From JAOBAU01 sp034667465 (lineage in GTDB: Bacteria; Acidobacteriota; Thermoanaerobaculia; Gp7-AA8), in NCBI GenBank assembly GCA_034667465.1, contig JAXDJV010000016.1:1-64000 (forward strand): 64,000 bases of DNA, in the 5' to 3' direction. Each line of letters starts with the position of its first letter. Position 1 is the stretch's first letter. A program made the position numbers and the translations under genes. The notes below the pieces were generated by a model. It saw only the letters and a program-made list of their open reading frames with translations. It was not told where the DNA came from and did not search any database. Positions 31,227-40,995 of this stretch are shown here, piece by piece.

Positions 31227-32314
31227 TGCTGTATCGACTTCTATACGAGCTCCGCAACACCTTCGTCGGCTTCAACGTCTTCCGCTACATCACGTTCCGG
31301 ACGGCGTTCGCCGCGCTGACAGCGCTGGTCATCTCCTTCATCCTCGGCCCGTGGCTGATCGACCGCATGAAGGCCATCAAGCTCGGCCAGTTCATTCGCG
31401 AAGAAGGACCGAAGTCGCATCAGATGAAAGCGGGGACGCCGACGATGGGCGGCATCCTCATCAACATCGCCATTCTGATCCCGACGATCCTCTGGGCCGA
31501 CATCTACAACCCCTACATCTGGATCGTTCTCTTCGTGACGTTCGCGTACGGCGCGATCGGTTTCATCGACGACTATCGCAAGCTCGCGAAGAAACAGAAT
31601 CTCGGTCTCACCGCGAAAGAAAAGTTCAGCGCGCAGATTTTCGTCGCGCTCATCGCCGGCCTCGGCATCGCGTATCTCCCGACGATTCACAACAACTACT
31701 CGACGGTGCTGACCTTCCCGTTCGTGAAGTTCCTGCACCTCAATCTGGGATGGTTCTACATCCCCTTCATCGTCGTGATTCTCGTCGGCGCGTCGAACGC
31801 CGTGAATCTCACCGATGGTCTCGACGGACTGGCCATCGGTTCGACGCTGATCGCCGCCGTCACCTACACCGTGCTGACGTATGCGGCCGGCAACTTCAAC
31901 GTCGCGAACTACCTGCGCATCGCGTGGGTGCCGCAAACCGGCGAGCTGGCGGTCTTCTGCGGCGCGATGGTCGGAGCGTCGCTCGGCTTCCTCTGGTTCA
32001 ACGCGCATCCCGCCGAGATTTTCATGGGCGACGTCGGCTCGCTCGCACTCGGCGGCGCCATCGGTTGTCTCGCCGTGATGATCAAACAGGAACTGCTGCT
32101 GGTGCTCGTCGGCGGACTGTTCGTCGTCGAAGCGCTGTCGGTCATCATCCAGGTTCTCTCATTCAAGATCACCGGCCGGCGCGTCTTCAAGATGTCGCCG
32201 CTCCATCACCACTTCGAGCTCTCGGGCTGGAAGGAGACGAAGGTCGTGGTCCGCTTCTGGATCATCGCGATCATGTTCGCGCTCCTCAGCCTCGCCACGT
32301 TGAAACTGCGATGA
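31226..32314 (+). CDS. mraY: Phospho-MurNAc-pentapeptide translocase MraY
   Basis: MraY, 362 residues, makes lipid I from UDP-MurNAc-pentapeptide and undecaprenyl phosphate. Ten hydrophobic segments are evident. Catalytic motifs are present: GFIDDYRKL, NLTDGLDGLAIG, FMGDVGSLALGG and the HHHFEL loop. It overlaps murF and murD by single to four bases in the usual dcw order. Confidence 0.96.
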   Translation: MLYRLLYELRNTFVGFNVFRYITFRTAFAALTALVISFILGPWLIDRMKAIKLGQFIREEGPKSHQMKAGTPTMGGILINIAILIPTILWADIYNPYIWIVLFVTFAYGAIGFIDDYRKLAKKQNLGLTAKEKFSAQIFVALIAGLGIAYLPTIHNNYSTVLTFPFVKFLHLNLGWFYIPFIVVILVGASNAVNLTDGLDGLAIGSTLIAAVTYTVLTYAAGNFNVANYLRIAWVPQTGELAVFCGAMVGASLGFLWFNAHPAEIFMGDVGSLALGGAIGCLAVMIKQELLLVLVGGLFVVEALSVIIQVLSFKITGRRVFKMSPLHHHFELSGWKETKVVVRFWIIAIMFALLSLATLKLR

Positions 32315-33660
32315 ACGAACGCCGCTCAGAAAAGCGCGACAACACGCCACGCGTGCTTGTCGTCGGCGCCGGAAAGTCCGGCGTGGCCTCTGCGAACTTT
32401 CTCGCAGCGGAAGGAGAGCGTGTCGTTCTTGCGGACAGCAAGACCGAGCCGTCGCTGCCGTACGAGCTCGATGAGCGGGTGACGCGCGCGTTCGGCGAGC
32501 AGGATGAGAACGCGTTGCTGGATGGCGTCGCGGAGATCGTCGTCAGTCCCGGCGTGCCGCTGAACGTGCCGCTGCTGACGCGCGCCGCGATCCGTGCGAT
32601 TCCGGTAATCGGCGAGATCGAGCTCGCGTATCGCTACGTGCAGGGACCCATCATCGCCATCACCGGCTCGAACGGGAAGTCGACCACGACGGCGCTCATC
32701 GGCGAGATTTTGAAAGTCGCCGGACGTCAGCCGATCGTCGCCGGGAACATCGGCGAACCGCTGATCCGCGCGCTCGATCGCGAGCGGCCGCGGACGTATG
32801 TGCTCGAGCTCTCGTCGTTCCAGCTCGAGACCGTCGATCGCTTCCGCGCGCACGTCGCGCTCCTGCTCAACGTCACACCCGATCACATGGATCGCTACCC
32901 GAGCTTCGACTCATACAGCTCGGCGAAATACCGCATCTTCCGCAACCAGGAAACGAGCGACACCGCGATCGTCAACGCCAGCGATCGACGCGAAGCGCCG
33001 CGCGATTCGATCGCGAAAGTGTGGCGCTTCTCGTCGCAGCAGGCAGTCGAGCCGGGCGCTTATCTCGACGGCGATCAGCTGGTGATCACGGTCGAAGGCC
33101 CCGAGCGCCGCATTCCGCGCGCGTCGCTGAAACTCGAAGGACTGGCGAACGTCGAGAATGCGCTGGCGGCGTGGCTCGCCGCGCGTGCGGTCGGCGTCGA
33201 TGACGTCGACGTGCAGATCGCGTTCGGCTCGTTCGCCGGACTGCCGCATCGGATGGTGTTCGTCCGCGAAGTCGGCGGCGTTCGCTACGTGAACGATTCG
33301 AAAGGAACGAACGTCGACGCGACGCTGAAGTCGCTCGTGTCGTTCGCGCCATCGAGCGTGATCCTGATCCTCGGCGGCAAAGACAAAGCCGGCGAGTTCG
33401 ATCGGATGCGCGACCTCGTCAAAGAAAAAACGCGCGTCGTGCTGACCATCGGCAGCGCCGCGGAACCGATAGGCAACGCGCTTCGCGATTCGGCGGAAGT
33501 CATTCCGGTCGGCGACATGGACAACGCCATTGCGTGGGCGAAAGCGAACGCGAAGCGCGGCGAGACCGTGCTGCTCTCGCCGGCATGCGCGAGCTTCGAT
33601 CAGTACCGCAACTTCGAGCACCGCGGCGAACACTTCGAAGAGCTGGTGAGAGCGCTATGA
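32311..33660 (+). CDS. murD: UDP-MurNAc-L-Ala:D-Glu ligase MurD
   Basis: MurD, 449 residues, adds D-glutamate. It shows VLVVGAGKSGVASANFLAAEG at the N-terminus, ATP loop TGSNGKSTTTALIGE near 116-130, ELSSFQLETV and the DSKGTNVDAT segment near 330-339. ATG 32311 overlaps the mraY stop by 4 bases; upstream sequence in this frame lies inside mraY and was excluded. A palindromic repeat follows before ftsW. Confidence 0.95.
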   Translation: MNERRSEKRDNTPRVLVVGAGKSGVASANFLAAEGERVVLADSKTEPSLPYELDERVTRAFGEQDENALLDGVAEIVVSPGVPLNVPLLTRAAIRAIPVIGEIELAYRYVQGPIIAITGSNGKSTTTALIGEILKVAGRQPIVAGNIGEPLIRALDRERPRTYVLELSSFQLETVDRFRAHVALLLNVTPDHMDRYPSFDSYSSAKYRIFRNQETSDTAIVNASDRREAPRDSIAKVWRFSSQQAVEPGAYLDGDQLVITVEGPERRIPRASLKLEGLANVENALAAWLAARAVGVDDVDVQIAFGSFAGLPHRMVFVREVGGVRYVNDSKGTNVDATLKSLVSFAPSSVILILGGKDKAGEFDRMRDLVKEKTRVVLTIGSAAEPIGNALRDSAEVIPVGDMDNAIAWAKANAKRGETVLLSPACASFDQYRNFEHRGEHFEELVRAL

Positions 33661-33665
33661 AGCTT

Positions 33666-33769
33666 GTCATTCCGAGCGTAGCGAGGAATCCGGGCGGGCG
33701 GTGCAGCAGTGCCGTGGCCGACCGCAATGCGCTCCGCCCGCCCGGATCCCTCGCTACGCTCGGGATGAC
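33666..33769. repeat. Dispersed palindromic repeat, copy 5, between murD and ftsW
   Basis: A 104-bp copy with left end GTCATTCCGAGCGTAGCGAG and right end CGCTACGCTCGGGATGAC, and a longer, more divergent loop than other copies. It lies between co-directional genes in an otherwise tight operon, so transcription must pass through it. Confidence 0.92.
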
Positions 33770-33781
33770 GGGGGCTGGGTC

Positions 33782-34876
33782 ATGAGCCGGAAACTTACCT
33801 ACGACACCTGGCTCTTCGGCGCGGCGATGCTGATCGTCGTCGTCGGTCTGGTCATGATCTACAGCGCCTCGGCCATCATGACAATGCAGAAGGCCGGCTC
33901 CGACAACCCGTATTACTTCATCACGCGCCAGTGCATCTGGCTGCTCGCCGGCAGCGCGATCATGTTCGCGCTGATGCACGTCGACGTTCGCCGCCTGCGC
34001 GACCGCCGCATCATCTACGCGGCGATGGGACTCGTCCTTCTCGGTCTGATCGTCGCGCTCTTCCAGCCGCCCATCAACGGCAAGCATCGCTGGATCGTGA
34101 TGCCGTTCTTCCAGGTGCAGCCGTCCGAGTTCGCGAAGCCGGTCATCATCCTCTTCATCGCCTGGTTCCTCGCGAAACGCGAGGAACGAATCAACGAACT
34201 GACGACGACGCTGCTGCCGCTTGCGTGCGTCATCGCGCTTTTCACCGGACTGATCGTGCTCGAAGATTTCGGCACGGCGTCGACGATCGTGCTCGTCGCG
34301 GCCGGGATGATCTTCGCGGCCGGCATCGCCTGGAATCGCGTCGTGCTCTTTTCGATGATGGCCATTCCGGCGGCGGCGGCGCTCGCGCTCAGCGCCGCGT
34401 ATCGGCGCGATCGGCTCTTCACGTTTCTCAACCCGGAAGCCGATCCGCTCGGCAAAGGCTTCCAGGCGATGCAGTCGCTGATCGCCATCGGCACCGGCGG
34501 CTTCCACGGACTCGGCATCGGCAACGGCCGGCAGAAACTCTTCTTCCTCCCGGAGCCGCACACCGATTTCATCTTCTCGATCATCGGCGAGGAGCTCGGC
34601 TTCGTCGGTGCCATCGCGCTCATTGGTGCTTTTGCATTTCTGGTGTGGCGCGGCTTCCGCGTCGCGCGCTTCGCGCAGGAGCGTTTCGACTTTTACGCCG
34701 CGCTCGGCTTCACGCTGCTCATCGGCGTGCAGGCGCTGATCAACGTCAGCGTCGCGCTCTGCCTCCTCCCGACGAAAGGGCTGCCGCTGCCGCTGGTCAG
34801 CTACGGCGGCTCGTCGCTCATCACGAGTTTGATCGCTGTCGGGATGCTGCTGAATCTTTCACAACAATCGACCTGA
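33782..34876 (+). CDS. ftsW: Lipid II polymerase FtsW
   Basis: FtsW, 364 residues, is a SEDS glycosyltransferase that polymerises septal glycan with FtsI. It has about ten TM helices, with SEDS motifs WIVMPFFQVQPSEFAKP, FGTASTIVL, GIGNGRQKLFFLPEPHTDFIFSIIGEELGF and GLPLPLVSYGGSS. ATG 33782 was chosen; an earlier in-frame ATG at 33701 lies in the palindromic repeat. It is followed by murG after 7 bases. Confidence 0.95.
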   Translation: MSRKLTYDTWLFGAAMLIVVVGLVMIYSASAIMTMQKAGSDNPYYFITRQCIWLLAGSAIMFALMHVDVRRLRDRRIIYAAMGLVLLGLIVALFQPPINGKHRWIVMPFFQVQPSEFAKPVIILFIAWFLAKREERINELTTTLLPLACVIALFTGLIVLEDFGTASTIVLVAAGMIFAAGIAWNRVVLFSMMAIPAAAALALSAAYRRDRLFTFLNPEADPLGKGFQAMQSLIAIGTGGFHGLGIGNGRQKLFFLPEPHTDFIFSIIGEELGFVGAIALIGAFAFLVWRGFRVARFAQERFDFYAALGFTLLIGVQALINVSVALCLLPTKGLPLPLVSYGGSSLITSLIAVGMLLNLSQQST

Positions 34877-34883
34877 GGACGAC

Positions 34884-35990
34884 ATGGACGGGACGGGCGT
34901 GCAGACATTGATGATCGCGGGAGGTGGCACCGGTGGCCACATCTACCCGGCGATCGCCATTGCGCAGGAGTACCTCGCGCGCAATGCGTCGCGCCGCGTC
35001 GTTTTCGTCGGCACCGAGAAAGGTCTCGAGACGAAGATCGTGCCGAAGGCCGGCTATCCGCTCGAACTGATTTCTGTCGGCGGACTCAAAGGCAAAGGCC
35101 TCGGCGAGACGTTGCGAAACATCTTCCGGCTGCCGCTCGGTTTCATCCAGGCATTCGGACTGATCGGCAAACATCGCCCGAATGTCGTCCTCGGTGTCGG
35201 CGGCTACTCATCGGGACCGGTGTTGCTCGCCGCCTGGCTGCGCCGCGTGCCGACGATCATTCACGAAGCGAACGCGTTTCCGGGACTGACGAATCGGATG
35301 CTCGCGAAGTTCGTGAAGGCGGTCGCGATCGCGTTCGCCGAGGCCGCGCCGCGGCTCGGGCGCAGCGACGCCATCGTCACCGGCAATCCCGTTCGCCGCG
35401 AGTTCTTCGAAGCGGGACGGCGCGAGATTGCGACGCCGGTCGACCGCAAACGGCTGCTGATCTTCGGCGGCAGTCAGGGCTCGCGCGTCATCAACGACGC
35501 CATGGCCGGCGCGCTGCTCTTCCTCGCGCGGCTGAAGGATCGCGTCGACGTCGTTCATCAGACCGGTCCGAGTGAACTGCCGAAAGTGCAGGAGGCGTAT
35601 CGGACATCGGCGTTTTCGAACGCGCGTGTCGTGCCGTATCTCGATCCGATCGTCGATGAGATCGCAGCCGCGGACCTCATCGTCTGCCGCGCGGGAGCGA
35701 TGACGATCGGCGAACTGGCCGCGGTCGGACGGGCATCGATCCTCATCCCGTTTGCTGCCGCGACCAACAATCATCAGGAGCTGAACGCGCGTGTCGTGGA
35801 GCGCGCCGGCGGCGCCGTCGTCATCACCGAATCGGATCTTTCGCCCGAGCGCCTGGGGCTGACGATCAGCGAAATCATCAACGATCCGCCGCGCGCTGCG
35901 CGGATGGGAACGGCAGCGCGTTCGCTGGCCGTTCCGGACGCGACAAGAAATATCGCCGCTCTGCTCGAAAAAATTCAGAGAAGTGAATAA
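34884..35990 (+). CDS. murG: UDP-GlcNAc transferase MurG
   Basis: MurG, 368 residues, converts lipid I to lipid II at the inner face of the membrane. The glycine-rich GGGTGGHIYPAIAIAQ loop (residues 11-26), the second LIFGGSQGSRVINDA loop (about 192-206) and the CRAGAMTIGELAAVGRASILIP UDP-GlcNAc region are intact. A GAGGACG ribosome site precedes ATG 34884. Confidence 0.95.
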   Translation: MDGTGVQTLMIAGGGTGGHIYPAIAIAQEYLARNASRRVVFVGTEKGLETKIVPKAGYPLELISVGGLKGKGLGETLRNIFRLPLGFIQAFGLIGKHRPNVVLGVGGYSSGPVLLAAWLRRVPTIIHEANAFPGLTNRMLAKFVKAVAIAFAEAAPRLGRSDAIVTGNPVRREFFEAGRREIATPVDRKRLLIFGGSQGSRVINDAMAGALLFLARLKDRVDVVHQTGPSELPKVQEAYRTSAFSNARVVPYLDPIVDEIAAADLIVCRAGAMTIGELAAVGRASILIPFAAATNNHQELNARVVERAGGAVVITESDLSPERLGLTISEIINDPPRAARMGTAARSLAVPDATRNIAALLEKIQRSE

Positions 35991-36019
35991 ACTTTCTTTT
36001 AAGCACGCCACTTAGGGAA

Positions 36020-37372
36020 ATGAATTTCGAACATATTAAAAAGATTCATTTCGTCGGAATCGGCGGGATCGGCATGAGTGGTATTGCCGAGATCCTGGCC
36101 GAATCGGGAGTGGCTGTCTCCGGATGCGACCTCCGTCGTTCCGCGGCGACCGAGCTGCTTGCGTCGCGCGGCGTGTCAATTTCCATCGGCCACGACCCCG
36201 CGCATCTCGATGGTGTCGACGCGATCGTTGCCACCGCCGCGGTGAAAGGAAAGAACGCGGAGATCGACGCGGCGCGCGAGCGCGGCATCCAGGTCATTCG
36301 CCGTTCCGAGATGCTCGGCGCGCTCGTGAATCAGAAGCGCTCGATCGGCGTGTCGGGAACGCATGGCAAGACGACGACGTCGGCGATGATCGCGACCGTT
36401 CTCGAAACGGCCGGACTCGATCCGACCGTCATCGTCGGCGGGATGCTCCGCAACTTCGCGACGAACGCGAAGACCGGACGCGGCGAGCTGCTCGTCGTCG
36501 AAGCGGACGAATACGACCGGACGTTCCATCAGCTGCATCCCGAGATCGCGGTCGTCACGAACATCGAAGCCGATCACCTCGAGTACTACGGCGACTTCGA
36601 CGCCATCATCGAAGCATTCCGCATCTTCGCCAACGGCCTCAAGCCGGGCGGCGTCGTTATCGGCTGCGTCGACGATCCGGCGGTCGCGCAACTCCTCGAC
36701 AACGTCAACATGCGTGTCGTCCGCTACGGGCTCTCCGAAGCGGCGGAGCTTCGCGCGATCAACCTTGCCTTCGACGAGCGCGGGCTCTCGTTCGAAGTCG
36801 CAGGCGTCGGCTTCTTCAAGCTGTTCGTGCCGGGCGAGCACAACGTCCGCAACGCGCTGGCCGCGATCGCGGTCGGCCTCGAGCTCGGACTCGACGCCGC
36901 GAAGATCTCGCACGGGCTCGCGCAATTCCTCGGTGTCGATCGCCGCTTCCAACTGCTCGGCGAATATCGCGGCGCGATCATCGTCGACGACTACGCGCAT
37001 CATCCGACCGAAGTTCGCGCCACGCTCGACGCAGCACGCCGCGGCTATCCGACGCGCCGCATCGTGGCGCTCTTCCAGCCGCATCTCTTCTCGCGCACGC
37101 GCGACTTCGCGAAGGAGTTCGGCGAAGCGTTGCGCGGCGCCGACGTCGCGTTGCTCGCGCCGATTTACGCCGCACGCGAAGAGCCGATCGACGGCATCAC
37201 GGCGCGGCTGATCATCGAGGCGGTCGACGGCATCGAGCTGATCGATCACGACAAGAACGGCATCGTCGACGAACTGCGCACGCGACTCGTCGCGAACGAT
37301 CTCTTCATCGCCATGGGTGCGGGCGACGTGCACGAGATCGCGGAAGCGCTCGTCGCGGGAGGAGGAGTATGA
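36020..37372 (+). CDS. murC: UDP-MurNAc-L-alanine ligase MurC
   Basis: MurC, 450 residues, adds the first L-alanine to UDP-MurNAc. It has IHFVGIGGIGMSGIAEIL at the N-terminus, ATP loop GTHGKTTTSAMI, EADEYDRTFHQL and DDYAHHPTEVRATL. The 29-base gap from murG and the AT-rich sequence just before its ATG are typical of a small internal promoter or spacer. murB and ddl, which often follow murC, are not here. The stop overlaps ftsQ. Confidence 0.95.
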   Translation: MNFEHIKKIHFVGIGGIGMSGIAEILAESGVAVSGCDLRRSAATELLASRGVSISIGHDPAHLDGVDAIVATAAVKGKNAEIDAARERGIQVIRRSEMLGALVNQKRSIGVSGTHGKTTTSAMIATVLETAGLDPTVIVGGMLRNFATNAKTGRGELLVVEADEYDRTFHQLHPEIAVVTNIEADHLEYYGDFDAIIEAFRIFANGLKPGGVVIGCVDDPAVAQLLDNVNMRVVRYGLSEAAELRAINLAFDERGLSFEVAGVGFFKLFVPGEHNVRNALAAIAVGLELGLDAAKISHGLAQFLGVDRRFQLLGEYRGAIIVDDYAHHPTEVRATLDAARRGYPTRRIVALFQPHLFSRTRDFAKEFGEALRGADVALLAPIYAAREEPIDGITARLIIEAVDGIELIDHDKNGIVDELRTRLVANDLFIAMGAGDVHEIAEALVAGGGV

Positions 37373-38214
37373 GCAGCAGCTACGAATCTGCTCGCTTCCT
37401 CCGTCCGCCGGACGTCGGCCGCATCCGCCGCAATCAGCGGCGCATTCACGCGCAACGCATTCTGATGATCGCGTTCAACGTGCTCGTCGTCGCCGGCGTG
37501 TTGCTGACCGCGCTCTGGATGTATCGCCGCACGCAGTCCGACGTGCGCTTCGCCGTGAAGGCGATCGAAGTGACCGGCGCGACGCACACGCCGCACGCGG
37601 CGCTCGACGCCATCACGAAGCAGTACGCCGGACTCAATCTCTTCCGCATCGACATCGATCGCGTGCAGCGCGACCTCGGCGGTCTGCCGTGGGTGAGCCG
37701 CATCGCCATCGAGAAGAAGCTGCCCGACACGCTGCGCATCATCATCGTCGAGCGGACGCCGGTGGCGCTGCTGCAGAGCGGCCACGATCTTCGTTACGTC
37801 GACGTGCAGGGCGTTGCGTTCGCCGATCTCTCGCCGACCGTCGGCGATTCCGATCTGCCGGTCATCACGCACGCCAGCGGAGCGGAGCTCGTCCGGAGCG
37901 TGCGGCTCGTCGCCGAGCTTCGCGCGCACGATCCGCAGGTCTTCTCGCGCATCTCCGAGATCCGTCCGATTGCGCCGAACGGATTCGCAGTCTTCGATCG
38001 CCAGCTCGGTGCGTTCGTCTACGCGAACGGCGGCGATCTCTCCGCGAAGTGGCGGAGCCTCTACGGCATCGTCGAAGCCGAGCATCTCGGCCGCTCGGAC
38101 ATCGAATACGCAGACCTCAGATTCAACGACCGGATCATCGTCAAGCCGGTTCGTCCGATTACCGCCGCCACCGCGAGCGCTCGTACGAGCATCGCGGTTC
38201 AGATCACGAATTAG
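37369..38214 (+). CDS. ftsQ: Cell division protein FtsQ/DivIB
   Basis: A 281-residue bitopic divisome protein. Basic cytoplasmic N-terminus, one TM helix (ILMIAFNVLVVAGVLLTALWM, about residues 31-51), a POTRA domain (VKAIEVTGATHTPHAALDAITKQYAGLNLFRIDIDRV, from about residue 63) and a beta domain containing LPDTLRIIIVERTPVALL. GGAGGAG precedes ATG 37369 and the start overlaps the murC stop by 4 bases. Recruits FtsL and FtsB to the septum. Confidence 0.9.
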   Translation: MSSSYESARFLRPPDVGRIRRNQRRIHAQRILMIAFNVLVVAGVLLTALWMYRRTQSDVRFAVKAIEVTGATHTPHAALDAITKQYAGLNLFRIDIDRVQRDLGGLPWVSRIAIEKKLPDTLRIIIVERTPVALLQSGHDLRYVDVQGVAFADLSPTVGDSDLPVITHASGAELVRSVRLVAELRAHDPQVFSRISEIRPIAPNGFAVFDRQLGAFVYANGGDLSAKWRSLYGIVEAEHLGRSDIEYADLRFNDRIIVKPVRPITAATASARTSIAVQITN

Positions 38215-38226
38215 CAGGAGAAAGCC

Positions 38227-39456
38227 ATGCCCCGAACCGAAGAGAAGTACATCGTCGCGCTCGACATCGGGACCTCGAAAGTGTGCGTGCTGGTGGGAGA
38301 GGTCAACGACCGCGGTCAGCTCGAGATCATCGGCAAGGGAACATCGCCGATGAAGGGGACGCGACGCGGCAACATCATCAACCTCGATCAGGCCATCGAC
38401 GCGGTGAAGAAAGCCGTCGATGAAGCCGAGGTGATGGCAGGGCTGCAGATCGAATCGGTGTTCGTGGGGGTGGCCGGCGATCACATTCGCTCGGTCAATT
38501 CGCGCGGTGTCGTCTCGGTGATGGGCAGACACAAAGAGATCGCGCGGGAGGACATCGAGCGCGTCATCGAAGCGTCGAAGTCGATCAACATCCCGACCGA
38601 GCTCGAACTGCTGCACGTCATTCCGCGCGAGTTCGTCGTCGACGGACAGGACGGCATTCACGATCCGCTCGGCATGACCGCGGCGCGGCTCGAAGCGAAC
38701 GTGCACATCGTCACCGGCGCGCGGACGCACAACCAGAACGTGCTGACGTGCGTGAACAAAGCCGGCATCGCGGTGCAGGAGATCGTGCTCGAGCAGCTGG
38801 CGGCAGCAGAGGCCGTGCTGACGCATGACGAACGGGAGATGGGCGTGCTGCTGATGGACATCGGCGCCGGCACGACCGACTACGCGGTCTTCCTCGAAGG
38901 CAACGTCGTGCACACGAATGTGCTGCCGGTCGGCGCGGGTCACTTCACGAGCGACATCAGCGTCGTGCTGCGCACGCCGATGGAAGACGCGGAGCGGATC
39001 AAGAAACGCTACGGCTGCGCGCTCGGCTCGCTCGTCACGGAAGACGATCCGATCGAAGTGCCGACCGTCGGCGGTCGCGCGCCGAAGATTCTTTCGAAGC
39101 ACGAGCTGACCAACATCCTCGAGCCGCGTGCGGCGGAGATCGCGAAGCTCGTCTATCGCGACCTCGAGAAAGTCGGTCTCGACAAAGAGATCCGTTCGGG
39201 CGTCGTGCTCGTCGGCGGCGGTGCCGAGATGGAAGGCATGGTCGAGATGGTCGAGCAGGTCTTCAACCAGCAGGCGCGCAAAGGAACGCCGCGCGGATTC
39301 GGCGGACTGGCCGACACCGTGGCGGGACCGGAGTGGGCGGCGACGGCGGGACTGCTGCTGTGGGGCTTCCGCAGCCAGGCGAAAGTTCGCAAGCGTCCGG
39401 TGAAGGGTTTGGCGAAAGTCGCTCAGAGCTTCCGGCAGTGGTTTGCGACGTCGTAA
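38227..39456 (+). CDS. ftsA: Cell division ATPase FtsA
   Basis: FtsA, 409 residues, an actin-like membrane tether for FtsZ. It shows ALDIGTSKVCVLVGE (phosphate 1), the SHS2 (1C) insertion, MDIGAGTTDYAVF (phosphate 2), VVLVGGGAEMEGM (adenosine) and the C-terminal amphipathic helix KVAQSFRQWFATS that binds membrane. AGGAG lies seven bases before ATG 38227. Confidence 0.95.
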   Translation: MPRTEEKYIVALDIGTSKVCVLVGEVNDRGQLEIIGKGTSPMKGTRRGNIINLDQAIDAVKKAVDEAEVMAGLQIESVFVGVAGDHIRSVNSRGVVSVMGRHKEIAREDIERVIEASKSINIPTELELLHVIPREFVVDGQDGIHDPLGMTAARLEANVHIVTGARTHNQNVLTCVNKAGIAVQEIVLEQLAAAEAVLTHDEREMGVLLMDIGAGTTDYAVFLEGNVVHTNVLPVGAGHFTSDISVVLRTPMEDAERIKKRYGCALGSLVTEDDPIEVPTVGGRAPKILSKHELTNILEPRAAEIAKLVYRDLEKVGLDKEIRSGVVLVGGGAEMEGMVEMVEQVFNQQARKGTPRGFGGLADTVAGPEWAATAGLLLWGFRSQAKVRKRPVKGLAKVAQSFRQWFATS

Positions 39457-39510
39457 TAGAAGCAATTGAAAACGTGCATCAATAGGCGTAGCATCCGGAG
39501 AAACGAATAA

Positions 39511-40818
<1,308 letters not shown>

Positions 40819-40899
40819 TCGAACACACAGCACCTTTCGAAGGCGCATCCCTCAGTGCGCCGGCGGTTCAGGGGCGAGGGACCCTGAACCAACTGCTCC

Positions 40900-40936
40900 C
40901 CGGGGCACGGTCTTCCGCCGTGCCCCGGATTTTTTT
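40900..40936 (+). terminator. Intrinsic terminator after ftsZ
   Basis: An 11-bp perfect stem CCGGGGCACGG/CCGTGCCCCGG with a 7-nt loop is followed by seven T residues (40930-40936). It ends the 16-kb dcw transcript. A weaker GGTTCAGGG/CCCTGAACC hairpin lies just upstream at 40865-40890. Confidence 0.92.
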
Positions 40937-40943
40937 GCAGACG

Positions 40944-40974
40944 AAAAAAGGCACCGTCTCGCGACGGTGCCTTT
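40944..40974 (-). terminator. Intrinsic terminator of the S74-domain gene
   Basis: A 10-bp stem AGGCACCGTC/GACGGTGCCT with a TCGC loop. On the minus strand it is followed by a T-run (A944-949 on the plus strand), so it terminates the gene at 40996-42759. It may also back up the ftsZ terminator on the plus strand. Confidence 0.88.
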
Positions 40975-40995
40975 CGTTTGTTGCGTGGCTTTCGA

